Of a stretch of DNA of 64,000 bases, positions 8,110-17,040 are shown in pieces. Both the position numbers and the translations under genes were made by a program. Origin of the DNA: Hoeflea_A sp039025395 (lineage in GTDB: Bacteria > Pseudomonadota > Alphaproteobacteria > Rhizobiales > Rhizobiaceae); contig JBCCOK010000021.1 in the NCBI GenBank assembly GCA_039025395.1, forward strand, positions 1-64,000, given 5' to 3'. The notes under the pieces were generated by a model that saw nothing but the letters and a program-made list of their open reading frames with translations, made no database searches and had not been told where the DNA came from. Positions within the stretch are counted from its first letter, which is position 1. The number at the start of each line of letters is the position of its first letter.

Positions 8110-9512
8110 TGGATCCGATCGACATCGGTCTGATCGTGTCAGCCTTCCTGCTTGTCATGGTTATCCTCGGCATGCGGGTTGCCTTCGCAGCGGCATTGGC
8201 CGGCCTCGTCGGCCTGATCTGGATTTTCTGGGCAAGAAAGGGCTACGATCCGGCAGAGTTTACGTGGGCATTGACGGTCGCCGTCAAAACCGCCGGTCAG
8301 GTGCCGCATTCGAAAGTCTCTTCGCAGGCGCTTTCCCTGATACCGACATTTATTCTGATCGGGTATCTTGCCTACTATGCCGGCCTGACGCGCGCACTCT
8401 TCGAAGCCGCGAAACGCTGGGTCGGCTGGTTGCCCGGTGGCCTCGGCGTGGCAACGGTGTTTGCGACTGCGGGTTTTGCCGCCGTGTCGGGCGCGTCCGT
8501 CGCCACAAGCGCGGTCTTTGCGCGTATCGCCATCCCGGAAATGCTGAAGCTGGGTTACGACAAGCGCTTCGCCGCCGGTGTTGTCGCCGCGGGAGGAACG
8601 CTTGCATCGCTGATCCCGCCATCCGCCATCCTCGTTATCTACGCCATCATCGTCGAGCAGGACGTCGGGCTTTTGCTGCTCGCAGGCTTTTTACCGGGTG
8701 CGGTGTCGGCGCTGATCTATGGCGGGCTCGTTGTGCTGATGGCGGTGGGCTACAAGGAATTCGGACCGCCTGTGAGCGGATTTACCTGGGGCGAACGCTT
8801 CCGTTCACTGCCGCCGGCGCTGCCGATCGTTTTCGTCGTCGTGATTATCATCTGCTTTATCTACAACCCGTTCGGCGGCGATGCATGGGGAACGCCAACG
8901 GAAGGCGGCGCACTCGGCGCTTTTGTCGTGTTTTGCATGGCCGTCTTCAGGGGCATGCGCTGGCAGCAGTTCCGTCAGTCGCTGATGGAAACGGCAAAGC
9001 TCGCCGTCATGATTTTCACCATCATCTGGGGTGTGCTGGTTTATGTGAGATTTCTCGGTTTCGCCGACCTGCCGGGCGCTTTTTCAGACTGGATCACCTC
9101 GCTGGACCAAAGCCCCATGCTGACATTGGTCATGATTCTGCTGGCCTATGCGGTGCTTGGCATGTTCATGGATGCGATCGGCATGCTGTTATTGACGCTG
9201 CCGGTGGTGTTTCCGGCCGTGATTGCGCTCAACGGAGGAATGGATGTTGCCGCAGCCGACAGCGCATTCGGCGTTTCAGGCGTTGGATGCGCTGTCTGGT
9301 TCGGCATTCTGGTCGTCAAGATGGCGGAGCTTTGTCTCATTACGCCACCCATTGGTCTCAATTGTTTTGTCGTTGTCGGTGTCCGTCCGGACATTTCGGT
9401 TCAGGACGTGTTTCGCGGTGCGTCGCCATTCTTCGTCGCCGACGCCATTACGATTGCGGTTCTGGTGACGTTTCCCGCAATCGTGCTTTGGCTGCCCGGT
9501 CTGACGGGTTAG
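8109..9512 (+). CDS. TRAP transporter large permease (DctM)
   Basis: The sodium-coupled translocating subunit of the TRAP importer, 467 residues and about 12 membrane segments. Family landmarks include GGLGVATVFATAGFAAVSG, the IPPSAILVIY segment and the C-terminal ITPPIGLNCFVV loop. It is slightly longer than the typical 425-430 residues because of an insertion around residues 35-60 and another before the second scaffold half. It completes the operon started at 6388. Its stop codon overlaps the stop region of the convergent gene by 4 nt. Confidence 0.93.
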   Translation: MDPIDIGLIVSAFLLVMVILGMRVAFAAALAGLVGLIWIFWARKGYDPAEFTWALTVAVKTAGQVPHSKVSSQALSLIPTFILIGYLAYYAGLTRALFEAAKRWVGWLPGGLGVATVFATAGFAAVSGASVATSAVFARIAIPEMLKLGYDKRFAAGVVAAGGTLASLIPPSAILVIYAIIVEQDVGLLLLAGFLPGAVSALIYGGLVVLMAVGYKEFGPPVSGFTWGERFRSLPPALPIVFVVVIIICFIYNPFGGDAWGTPTEGGALGAFVVFCMAVFRGMRWQQFRQSLMETAKLAVMIFTIIWGVLVYVRFLGFADLPGAFSDWITSLDQSPMLTLVMILLAYAVLGMFMDAIGMLLLTLPVVFPAVIALNGGMDVAAADSAFGVSGVGCAVWFGILVVKMAELCLITPPIGLNCFVVVGVRPDISVQDVFRGASPFFVADAITIAVLVTFPAIVLWLPGLTG

Positions 9513-9919
9513 CCAGCCTTCGGCTGCTCGGTTTTTTCTTCCGCAGGTGCCGGTGCAGGTGGCGCCGCGGCCGGCTCTCCTGCCGACCGGTACTGGCGCG
9601 CATACATGGCGATGCGCTCAGCCCGCTCCACGGCAGATTCCTCAACCGGCTTCTCTTCAACCGGCGGTTTTTTCAATTCCGCCTTCTTTGCGTCGGCGAG
9701 CACGCGCAAATGGCTTTCAATGAGAATGAGGCAGGCGAGAATGCCGCCGCCAACAGAAGCAATCAGAAAACCGGCAGCGAAACCGATCAGTGCGCCCGCC
9801 CATGGTTCAACGTCTGCATTATTGGACTGCAGGAAACCCACGACCGCTCCGCCGAATATGGCGACGACCGCCAATACGCGGACGACACCTGAAAAAAAGT
9901 CGACGAGCAAACGCATCAT
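9509..9919 (-). CDS. Small membrane protein with proline/alanine/glutamate-rich tail
   Basis: About 136 residues: two adjacent hydrophobic segments (roughly residues 10-30 and 42-68) and then a hydrophilic tail rich in Pro, Ala and Glu (KKPPVEEKPVEES, APPAPAPAEE). No enzyme motif is seen and no family is recognised. The start is one of two consecutive ATG codons at 9919/9916, preceded by GGAGTGGGACC. The tail could be a flexible periplasmic or cytoplasmic linker. It is convergent with the TRAP operon. Confidence 0.7.
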   Translation of the reverse strand: MMRLLVDFFSGVVRVLAVVAIFGGAVVGFLQSNNADVEPWAGALIGFAAGFLIASVGGGILACLILIESHLRVLADAKKAELKKPPVEEKPVEESAVERAERIAMYARQYRSAGEPAAAPPAPAPAEEKTEQPKAG

Positions 9920-10041
9920 GGTCCCACTCCGTACATCTCGCAAACGGCCAGCAAAATATGTGAACAGCAGAGAATCTACTGTATTTGGCGTTGGCATGTC
10001 TTGCCAAAAGTGGACTGTGGAAAGTCCAACTCGAATTGTGC

Positions 10042-10614
10042 TTAACGGCTTAAGGAAGCCAGCCTGCGAATATTGGCGGACTTCTCCAGTTTGCGGGCCG
10101 TGCGCAGCGTCGCGCGAACAACTTTGGATTTGTTGGCGGGCCGGGTTACTTGGCGTACGAAGGCATCAACGGCAGAGTCGAGCGAATTGGCCGAGCCGAA
10201 ACGCGGAAACCGCTTTGCTTCCTTGATGATCAGCCTGATATTGTAGTCAGCATTGGTAAGGTCGGAGACGGCATGCCCCTTTCCAAGCCCGCCGCTACGG
10301 TTCATCTGGAACAGCCCATAGCAATTGCAGCCGCGATTGACGGCTTCGGGATTAAGCGTCGATTCGTGGATGGCGACGGAGACCGCTGCGATTTGCTGAA
10401 CCGGGCCGAAACCGGCGGCGGCGAATTTCGTGGCAATTCTGTTGGCAATGGCCGTTTGCGCGCCCGAGTAGCCCGTCAGCCTGTCGAAGCGAACCGCCTT
10501 TTCGTCAACGGCACGGCTGGCGCTCGGTTGCCCGTTTCCATAATCGGGCGTTGCCCAGGTCGGTCCGGCAACCAGCATCGCAGCAGCAGCGAGAATGACA
10601 TATACGTAGTTCAT
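10042..10614 (-). CDS. Secreted lysozyme-like / transglycosylase-fold protein
   Basis: About 190 residues with a signal peptide (hydrophobic core after MNYVYVILAAA, cleavage near TWA-TPD). The central domain has a lysozyme-like layout: a helix with AIHESTLNPEAVN, where the glutamate would be the catalytic acid, followed by CYGLFQMN, which resembles the GLxQ motif of lytic transglycosylases and phage-type lysozymes. The C-terminal part is helical and basic (KSKVVRATLRTARKLEKS). It is probably a periplasmic or exported murein hydrolase; activity is inferred from the fold motifs only. The ATG at 10614 gives a proper signal peptide; upstream in-frame starts add a charged leader. Confidence 0.7.
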   Translation of the reverse strand: MNYVYVILAAAAMLVAGPTWATPDYGNGQPSASRAVDEKAVRFDRLTGYSGAQTAIANRIATKFAAAGFGPVQQIAAVSVAIHESTLNPEAVNRGCNCYGLFQMNRSGGLGKGHAVSDLTNADYNIRLIIKEAKRFPRFGSANSLDSAVDAFVRQVTRPANKSKVVRATLRTARKLEKSANIRRLASLSR

Positions 10615-10839
10615 GGCATCAAGTTCCGGATCCAAGGTCTGCATCGACCCTCGACGATTGATTTTATTGGGCTCTTTCGAGCAGCCGCACTCCATCTGCA
10701 TGAATCATGTTGGAAATGTGGCAAGCCTCAGGGGGGCGTCATTCGACCGCACCTGCAAAGATTGCAAGCAATGCGTTGAACTCGGCCGATCTTCGCCGCT
10801 ATAGTCACTAGGCGCTCGCCCAACCGGAGGACCTGATCG

Positions 10840-11481
10840 ATGCTTGTGCACCTTCCAAAGGCTCTTATCGCAGCGACAATGGCCGTGTTTGTTTCATCCG
10901 CCTCTGCGGATCTGTCGCACGCCCAGGTTCTCAAGGACATTGGCGACGGCCTCAAAAGGACCGGCAAGGCAATCGAACGCGGTGTCGAAAAGACCGGTGA
11001 TGCCATTGAAAAGGGCGTGAAGCGAACGGGCGATGCGATTACCGGGAAAGACGCGGAGCGCAGCGCGCCCGGCGATGAGACAGAACTCAGCGAAGTGCCA
11101 ACACCGCAGCAAAAGCCGGTGCAGAAATCCTACCTGTTCGTCCAGCAGGCGGGTTCGCTGACCTATGCGGACGGAAAGCTGACCCTCGCCGATCTCTCGC
11201 CGTCGACCCTGTTTTTTACCGACAGACCCGAGCGCAAGGCTGGAAACATCAGCAACGAAGGATTTGCAGCGCTCTGGAGCGATGAATCTGGCAACGGGTT
11301 CAAGTCGGATCCGCCGAATGCGGCCATTGCGATCGTCGGCGACACATCGGCGGATCCGGTGGTCGTGGAACTGATTTCGGCGGATCTGAATGGCAAAGAC
11401 CTGACCTTTTCGGTCCGGGCCGTGTCGGGCGAGCTTCCGTCAGATGCACAAGATATCGCAATGTTTGTTGATCTGGACTGA
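10840..11481 (+). CDS. Secreted protein with three amphipathic 11-residue repeats
   Basis: A 213-residue exported protein with a signal peptide ending near SASA-DLSHA. Residues 37-69 are three back-to-back 11-residue repeats with the pattern G-(L/V)-(K/E)-(R/K)-TG-(K/D)-AI-(E/T)-x, which should form a continuous amphipathic helix. After an acidic linker, residues 110-213 form a globular domain beginning SYLFVQQAGSLTYADGKLTL and containing LFFTDRPER and LWSD. I recall this domain from uncharacterised exported bacterial proteins. CCGGAGGACC precedes the ATG. No catalytic motif is seen. It could bind membranes or lipid through the repeat helix, but that is inference. Confidence 0.75.
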   Translation: MLVHLPKALIAATMAVFVSSASADLSHAQVLKDIGDGLKRTGKAIERGVEKTGDAIEKGVKRTGDAITGKDAERSAPGDETELSEVPTPQQKPVQKSYLFVQQAGSLTYADGKLTLADLSPSTLFFTDRPERKAGNISNEGFAALWSDESGNGFKSDPPNAAIAIVGDTSADPVVVELISADLNGKDLTFSVRAVSGELPSDAQDIAMFVDLD

Positions 11482-11811
11482 TAAGGCTGAATGATCGACG
11501 CGGACCTTTGCGCAGGCTTGCCCGGCGTTCTTCGCACGGAAACCTGCTGAAGGGTCAACATTGTGAGAAATCACACAGTTCGCGCCCATTCTTTGTGTGA
11601 ATCTCGAATTCCACTCACATTTGTTCCGGTCCAGCACTTGTGGCTTGAACCGGAACAGGGTTGTCACGCGCGGAGCCGGCTGGTGGGTTTGAGTGATCAA
11701 ACGCCGGTTTCGCAATAGCTCCACGCCTGTGCGTATCAGCAGGCTTCCAAGGCAACACTCTGATACCAACCCGGCGCAGCTGCCCCTGCGCTCGGTCAAA
11801 CGGTGGGAAAC
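11482..11811 (+). other. Intergenic region, 330 bp
   Basis: No convincing gene on either strand. It holds two TGTGA/TCACA dyads (11562-11575 with a 4-nt spacer; 11596-11619 with a 14-nt spacer) that could be a regulator site or simple hairpins. Confidence 0.5.
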
Positions 11812-12138
11812 ATGTACAACGAGCAATTTACAACGGATATTGCCCAGGCATGTAGACTTTGCGGTCTGCAAACCAACGCGTTCAGACAGGAAACAGCGGC
11901 CAACTGGGAACAGCTCGCCAGCCTGTACCTCAACATACAGGTCGCAGCGGATCTGATTGCCTCATCGGATGGGTTCGATCCCGATAATCCGCATCTCTTC
12001 AACACGGCCTATCTCTACGACTCATTTCAGCCGGGTTCCGTGGCTATGATCGTGCGGGTGGCGACGCTGATGGGTCATGCCATCAAGGGCCGTGAATTCG
12101 ATGAGATGGATTGGGCTGTGAACAGGACGCTGCAGTAA
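11812..12138 (+). CDS. Hypothetical protein
   Basis: About 108 residues, soluble, acidic to neutral, mainly helical, with two cysteines near the N-terminus (CRLCGL). No signal peptide and no family recognised. The start could be GTG 11803 or ATG 11812, with GGTGGGAAAC just before the latter. It stands alone between a 330-bp gap and the tRNA-Pro gene on the opposite strand. Coding is supported only by an intact frame and plausible amino acid composition. Confidence 0.55.
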   Translation: MYNEQFTTDIAQACRLCGLQTNAFRQETAANWEQLASLYLNIQVAADLIASSDGFDPDNPHLFNTAYLYDSFQPGSVAMIVRVATLMGHAIKGREFDEMDWAVNRTLQ

Positions 12139-12371
12139 AGATGCGCGAAAGTGAGTTCTTTTGGCTTTCATCGCAAGGGCCGGCTTCACCGCCAAGGCGG
12201 CGGCCCGGGCGCTGTGATCAGGGTGCCGCTTCCCGGATCCACCGTGAAGTGCCTCTCGGCAGGCGCAGGCGGTAAGCCCCATACCCAGACGGTGCGTCCG
12301 GTCCGATGCGGTCTGCCAGCGGCATCCGCCAAATCTGTTACCTATGTCTCCGGGTCGGACAATTTGGAAAT

Positions 12372-12448
12372 TGGTCGGAGCGGCGGGATTCGAACCCACG
12401 ACCCCTTCACCCCCAGTGAAGTGCGCTACCGGGCTGCGCTACGCTCCG
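12372..12448 (-). tRNA. tRNA-Pro (anticodon GGG)
   Basis: Folds as a complete cloverleaf on the minus strand, 77 nt including an encoded CCA. The acceptor pairs CGGAGCG with CGCTCCG, the discriminator is A, the anticodon stem CTTCA/TGAAG closes a CTGGGGG loop giving anticodon GGG, and the T-loop is GTTCGAATC. It reads CCC and probably CCU proline codons. Confidence 0.97.
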
Positions 12449-12795
12449 ACCTGAGCGTCGCAGTCTATAGATTTTGTGGCCCTGCGGTGCAAGCGCAAAA
12501 ACCTGATGGACGCCGCCAACGACATGTTTGCTGCGTGTTCACGCGGCGTGCTGAACAATTTGAGGGCCAATTGCCTTCACCTGCCCGTGCCGTCAGGCGA
12601 CCCATGTCAACGCTGGACCGATGCGAATATTTTGACTTCCGCCTCCTAGAAAAAGATGGAGCCCATAATTATTTCGAGAGTAGGAACTAGAGAAACGCAT
12701 TCGGTTGTTAAGTTTATATTCTTTTGGGACCTTGCAATGACCGGAATGATTGGTGAATTCTGCCCAACCTGAAAACGTTCCCGGAGTAAAAACAC
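12449..12795 (+). other. Intergenic region, 347 bp
   Basis: No gene seen. The last 130 bp are AT-rich and probably carry the promoter of the downstream secreted barrel protein. Confidence 0.5.
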
Positions 12796-13269
12796 ATGGC
12801 GAGGCCTACACTGCTTCACTCTTTCGCGGTCCTAGCGGGACTTGCAACAGCCGGCCCGGCATTTGCAGAGTGCGCACCGTTCACCCTGACAAGCGATTCC
12901 ACGACCAGAACCGTGGATCATTTCGATGCCGGGCATGGCGGGCCGGGCGATCTGCGCATCGGCAGTCGTTTGGTAAAACTGGACGGACAGCCCAAGGGCG
13001 AGACGCACTGGGTGGGCGTATTGTTGGGCAGTGGAGAAGACGCGCCCGTGTTGTTCAACCGGGTATGGCGTTTGGACGATGGAGAAATCCATGCAAGCCA
13101 TGTGACCAATGTCGTGTCTCCGCCGGCTGATACGTCTGAACCCAGCATCGCCGGTAGCGACGCCGTTATTATTGGCGGCACCGGAAGCTATGCAGGTGCG
13201 AACGGAACAGTTTCCGTTGATCTGGAAAGCACATCAGTCACCTATATTTTTGAGATTGAATGCGAATGA
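12796..13269 (+). CDS. Secreted allene-oxide-cyclase-like / dirigent-type barrel protein
   Basis: A 157-residue exported protein with a signal peptide ending AFA-ECAP at about residue 24. The mature part is strand-rich and ends with VIIGGTGSYAGANGTVSVD, the characteristic glycine hairpin of the allene oxide cyclase/dirigent eight-stranded barrel superfamily. CCGGAG precedes the ATG. Only two cysteines remain after cleavage (ECAP and the penultimate IECE), likely forming a disulfide. Bacterial members are uncharacterised, so no reaction is assigned; a lipid- or phenol-binding role is possible. Confidence 0.75.
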   Translation: MARPTLLHSFAVLAGLATAGPAFAECAPFTLTSDSTTRTVDHFDAGHGGPGDLRIGSRLVKLDGQPKGETHWVGVLLGSGEDAPVLFNRVWRLDDGEIHASHVTNVVSPPADTSEPSIAGSDAVIIGGTGSYAGANGTVSVDLESTSVTYIFEIECE

Positions 13270-13583
13270 AATAAATCCCGCGTATGACGCGGGACCAGAC
13301 GCATCGGCTCAGGCAATGATTTAAGCGCGCCAAGCAATTGAGCCGGTTCGATATTCATGTTCGCAGGATTGCTGCCTCTGTTACAGGCGTATTGCTTCAA
13401 GATTGAAATCTTGCGTTCGGATCGTATCGGATACATTCTATACGAAGCTCATCTCCAAGGTGTCGCAGAACCGTGTTCCGACACACCGCGATGGCGCTGA
13501 AGACAGTCCGATCCTCTTTCACCGGGATGTCACAGTGGCTCTCTACGGTTTTGGAAGCGGTTCCCAATCGAATGAGGTCTGTG
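13270..13583 (+). other. Intergenic region with terminator-like hairpin, 314 bp
   Basis: Starts with a 7-bp inverted repeat (13276-13282 with 13288-13294, 5-nt loop) without a T-run, probably the 3' end of the barrel-protein transcript. The rest presumably holds the promoter of the peptide-type binding protein. No gene seen. Confidence 0.5.
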
Positions 13584-15056
13584 ATGGTTCGCTTGCGCAT
13601 TGTTGTCGTTATTTCAGCACTTTTTTTGGCATTTCCAGCCTGGGCTCAAACGACGCTGACCCTCGGTATGCAGCAGGAGCCGACAGTTCTTGATCCGACG
13701 GCCGATGCTACGGCTGCGATCGATGTCATGCTTGCCCATAATGTTTACGAGTCTCTGACCACCGTAGATGAAGCAGGTAACGTTTTGCCGCAGCTTGCCG
13801 AATCCTGGAACATTTCCGAGGATGGGCTGACCTATACGTTCAAGCTGTTGGACGGCGTAACATTCCATGACGGTTCGGCATTTAATGCAGACGACGTCGT
13901 GTTTTCTTTCGACCGTGCGCGGGCCGACGACTCCGTCAACCCGACCTCCGGGATCTGGTCCGGTATCGAGAGCGTGACAGCCGTCGATCCAATGACCGTC
14001 ACCGTAACGCTGTCTGCGCCGGACGCATTCTTTCTTTTCAATCTTGCAAAGGGCGATGCATCAATCGTTGCCGAAGAAACGTTTGAAACGAACGTGACCG
14101 ATCCGATCGGTACCGGGCCTTTCCAATTCGACAGCTGGACCCGCGGCGACAGGCTGGTGCTGGCGAAGTATCCCGACCACCGCAATGCAGATGACGTACA
14201 GCTCGACCGGGTCGAGTTCCGCTTCATTGCCGATCCGGCGGCCGCCACCGCCGCGCTGCTCGCCGAAGAGCTGGACGCTTTCCCCGGCTTTCCCGCGCCC
14301 GAACTGATCGATCAGTTTGACGCCGACCCGCGTTTCAACGTGGTCCTCGGTTCGACAGAAGGGGAGGTTATCCTTGCGTTGAACAACTCACGCGCACCCT
14401 TCGATAGTCTGGAGGCACGCAAGGGGCTTGCGCACGCGCTGGACCGTAACGAGATCATCACCGGGGCCATGTACGGCCGCGCAACGCCCATCTCTAGCTT
14501 TTACCCGCCACACGGACCGGCATTTGTGGACCTGACGGGTACCTTTCCGCATGACACCGAACGTGCTGCCGAACTGTTCAAGGAAGCAGGCCTTGAAGGC
14601 GCTGAAGTGACGCTGCGCCTGCCGCCGTTTCCCTATGCAACGCGTTCGGGCGAGATCATCCAGGCGCAACTCGCCGAAGCGGGCGTGACGGTCAATGTGG
14701 AAAATGTCGAATGGGGCTTCTGGATCGAGGAGGTCTACCGCAACAAAAATTACGACATGACCGTTATCGCGCACACCTCGCCGAACGACATGGGCAACTT
14801 CGCCCGCGGGTCGGACTATTTCTACGGCTTCCAGTCGGACGCTTACGATGCGCTTTGGGAGAAAATCAAGACTGAAGCGGATCCGGAAAAGCGCAATGCA
14901 TTGCTGCAGGACGCCCAACGTTATGTGACCGACAATGCCATCCACGGTTACCTGTTTCAGTTGCCTCGGCTTGGCATCTATCGCGACGGCGTAACCGGTT
15001 TCTGGAAGAGTGCACCGGTTCTGTTCCAGCCACTGGCCCAGGTGCGCGTGAACTGA
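13584..15056 (+). CDS. ABC transporter substrate-binding protein, peptide/nickel family 5
   Basis: Periplasmic binding protein of the DppA/OppA type, 490 residues, with a signal peptide ending AWA-QTTL. Family landmarks are EPTVLDP near the start, LAESWNISEDGLTYTFKLL, the VTFHDGSAFNADDVVFSFDR block and a C-terminal domain that delivers the ligand to two permeases. The ATG at 13584 is chosen because GAGG lies 6 nt upstream and the signal peptide starts there. Permease genes follow on the same strand, but no ATPase genes. Ligand unknown: oligopeptides, sugars and opines are all handled by this family. Confidence 0.92.
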   Translation: MVRLRIVVVISALFLAFPAWAQTTLTLGMQQEPTVLDPTADATAAIDVMLAHNVYESLTTVDEAGNVLPQLAESWNISEDGLTYTFKLLDGVTFHDGSAFNADDVVFSFDRARADDSVNPTSGIWSGIESVTAVDPMTVTVTLSAPDAFFLFNLAKGDASIVAEETFETNVTDPIGTGPFQFDSWTRGDRLVLAKYPDHRNADDVQLDRVEFRFIADPAAATAALLAEELDAFPGFPAPELIDQFDADPRFNVVLGSTEGEVILALNNSRAPFDSLEARKGLAHALDRNEIITGAMYGRATPISSFYPPHGPAFVDLTGTFPHDTERAAELFKEAGLEGAEVTLRLPPFPYATRSGEIIQAQLAEAGVTVNVENVEWGFWIEEVYRNKNYDMTVIAHTSPNDMGNFARGSDYFYGFQSDAYDALWEKIKTEADPEKRNALLQDAQRYVTDNAIHGYLFQLPRLGIYRDGVTGFWKSAPVLFQPLAQVRVN

Positions 15057-15138
15057 GATCTATTTCGCTTTGGCCTCGCGCTCGGAACCGTTCCATGGCT
15101 AAATTGCAGCGGTTTTGGCGCGGACTCGGCGGCTTCCG

Positions 15139-16086
15139 ATGACGACATTTATACTGCGCCGCACCGCCGGGTTTCTCGCGACGGTTATGGCGATATCGAT
15201 CGTCGTCTTCTTCGTCATGAATGTGCTTCCCGGCGATCCCGCTGCGGTGATCCTTGGCCTTGACGCCAGCGAAGAAGCGATTGCGGCGCTTCGAACCGAG
15301 CTCGGCCTCGATCGGCCGGTCTGGCAGCGTTACTTCGCTTGGGTCGGTGCGCTTTTGACCGGCGATCTTGGCGAAAGCTATTTTTTCCGCATACCGGTGT
15401 CAGAACTCATTGCCGAACGGATCCCGTTGACGCTGGCGCTCGCCGCCATCGGCATGTTCGGCACTGTTATCGTTGGCGTTGCGCTCGGCATCATGGCTGC
15501 AGCGCGTCACGGCAGGGCAGGGGATTGGGCGATCATGCTGTTCAGCCAGGCTGGCATTGCCGTGCCCGCTTTCTGGCTGTCGATCCTGCTGGTGCTCCTA
15601 TTCGCGGTTTGGCTTAGATGGCTGCCGCCCGGCGGCTTTCCGGGTTTCGACGAGCCGCTGCAGGCTCTGCGCTCGCTGATCCTGCCGGCAACGGCGCTGG
15701 CGCTGGTGCAGGCAGCAGTGCTTGCCCGCGTCACGCGGTCGTCGGCGCTTGACGTTATGAAGCTCGATTTCATCCGCACCGCGCAGTCGAAGGGTCTCAG
15801 CCAGTGGGGCATCCTGCGCTACCATGTCCTGCCCAATGCGCTGATCCCGGTCGTTACTATCATTGGGCTTCAGGTCGCGGCCGTCGTAACCGGAACAATC
15901 GTCATCGAAAATGTTTTCTACTTGCCGGGTCTTGGCCGGCTGATCTTTCAATCCATTGCCAACCGCGATCTGTTTGTCGTCCAGGCGCTGGTGGTGTTTT
16001 TCGCCTTCATCGTCGTTGCCGCCAATTTTATCGTCGATATCGCCTATGTCGTTATCGACCCGCGCTTGAGGGATCGGCTGGAATGA
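15139..16086 (+). CDS. ABC transporter permease, DppB/OppB type
   Basis: Inner-membrane permease subunit, 315 residues, about six membrane segments. The N-terminal helix and the NVLPGDPAAVILG segment are typical of DppB, and the cytoplasmic EAA loop is IRTAQSKGLSQWGILRYHVLPN. The ATG at 15139 follows the peptide-binding protein after 82 nt. A TTG at 15115 would add eight residues and is not needed. Its end overlaps the start of the second permease by 4 nt (ATGA). Confidence 0.92.
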   Translation: MTTFILRRTAGFLATVMAISIVVFFVMNVLPGDPAAVILGLDASEEAIAALRTELGLDRPVWQRYFAWVGALLTGDLGESYFFRIPVSELIAERIPLTLALAAIGMFGTVIVGVALGIMAAARHGRAGDWAIMLFSQAGIAVPAFWLSILLVLLFAVWLRWLPPGGFPGFDEPLQALRSLILPATALALVQAAVLARVTRSSALDVMKLDFIRTAQSKGLSQWGILRYHVLPNALIPVVTIIGLQVAAVVTGTIVIENVFYLPGLGRLIFQSIANRDLFVVQALVVFFAFIVVAANFIVDIAYVVIDPRLRDRLE

Positions 16087-16904
16087 GGGGCGTCGCAGTC
16101 AATTTGTCGATCGGCGGTGCGCTGGTTGCCGCTCTTGTCATTGTCGGGCTCGTCTCGCTCTTCTGGACGCCGCACGACCCTGCCGTGCTGGCCATGTCTG
16201 ACAGGTTTCACCCCCCGTCGGCGCAGTATGCGCTCGGCACGGACCAACTCGGCCGCGATCTGGCAAGCCTGCTCATGGCGGCTTCCGCCAACACGCTTGC
16301 CGTCGCCTTTCTTGCCGTTGGTTTCGGCGGTCTTGCCGGCACTACAATGGGCCTCGTCGCTTCGGCCAATGGCGGCTTCACTGAAACCACCATCATGCGC
16401 ATTGCCGATTTCGGTTTTGCTTTTCCGGCGCTGCTCTTTGCCGTCATGCTCGCCACCGCCTTCGGCCCGTCGCTGTTCAACGCGGTTCTGGCCATTGCCT
16501 TCATCAATGTGCCGATTTTCGCGCGCGTCGCCCGGGGCGCGGCGAACCAGGTATGGGCGCGCGAATTCGTTATGGCGGCGCGTGCAATGGGCCTTGGCGG
16601 TTGGTCCATCACCTGGCGCCATATCCTGCCTAACATCGCGCCCATCCTTATCGTCCAGGCGACGATCGAATTTGCGATCGCCATTTTGGCCGAGGCGGCG
16701 CTCTCCTATTTGGGCCTTGGCGCGCAGCCGCCCATGCCGTCATGGGGCCGGATGCTCTCTGAAGCTCAGACGCTGATGTTCCTTGCGCCGCAACTGGCGA
16801 TATATCCGGGTCTTTGCATCTTTCTTGCCGTGCTTGGTTTCGGCCTGCTTGGCGATGGCCTTCGCGACGTTACCGATCCAAGGCTTTCCCGAAAGCGAAC
16901 ATAG
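16083..16904 (+). CDS. ABC transporter permease, DppC/OppC type
   Basis: Second permease of the peptide-type importer, 273 residues. It has the family pattern YALGTDQLGRDLASLLMAA near the start, an EAA loop (REFVMAARAMGLGGWSITWR) and the C-terminal LGDGLRDVTDPRL. Translation is coupled to the upstream permease by an ATGA overlap. No ATP-binding subunit follows: the next gene is a tautomerase on the opposite strand. The ATPases must come from elsewhere in the genome or be shared with another importer. Confidence 0.92.
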   Translation: MRGVAVNLSIGGALVAALVIVGLVSLFWTPHDPAVLAMSDRFHPPSAQYALGTDQLGRDLASLLMAASANTLAVAFLAVGFGGLAGTTMGLVASANGGFTETTIMRIADFGFAFPALLFAVMLATAFGPSLFNAVLAIAFINVPIFARVARGAANQVWAREFVMAARAMGLGGWSITWRHILPNIAPILIVQATIEFAIAILAEAALSYLGLGAQPPMPSWGRMLSEAQTLMFLAPQLAIYPGLCIFLAVLGFGLLGDGLRDVTDPRLSRKRT

Positions 16905-17040
16905 AAAATTGACCAAAGAGCGCATTTATGTCCGCGTAACCCGCGGCGGCGTAGTCATTTCAGGGGACAAGGTGTCAAAACGCGGTTGATGCCTCTGCCC
17001 AGCCGGACACGCCGCCGCAGATCCTGCGACCTTGCCTTCT

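Noticed and set aside
8042..9892. A 616-codon plus-strand frame overlapping the TRAP large permease
   Set aside because: It is out of frame with a clear DctM protein and is extremely Arg- and Cys-rich, as expected for a shadow frame.
11562..11619. CRP-type sites (TGTGA/TCACA) near an adenylate cyclase-bearing region
   Set aside because: The spacers are 4 and 14 nt instead of 6, and the nearest start codon is about 190 nt away, so a CRP role is not supported.
12151..12690. A 179-codon frame running through the tRNA-Pro gene
   Set aside because: Its GIRTHDP-like segment is the well-known false translation of a tRNA complement; the tRNA explains the conservation.
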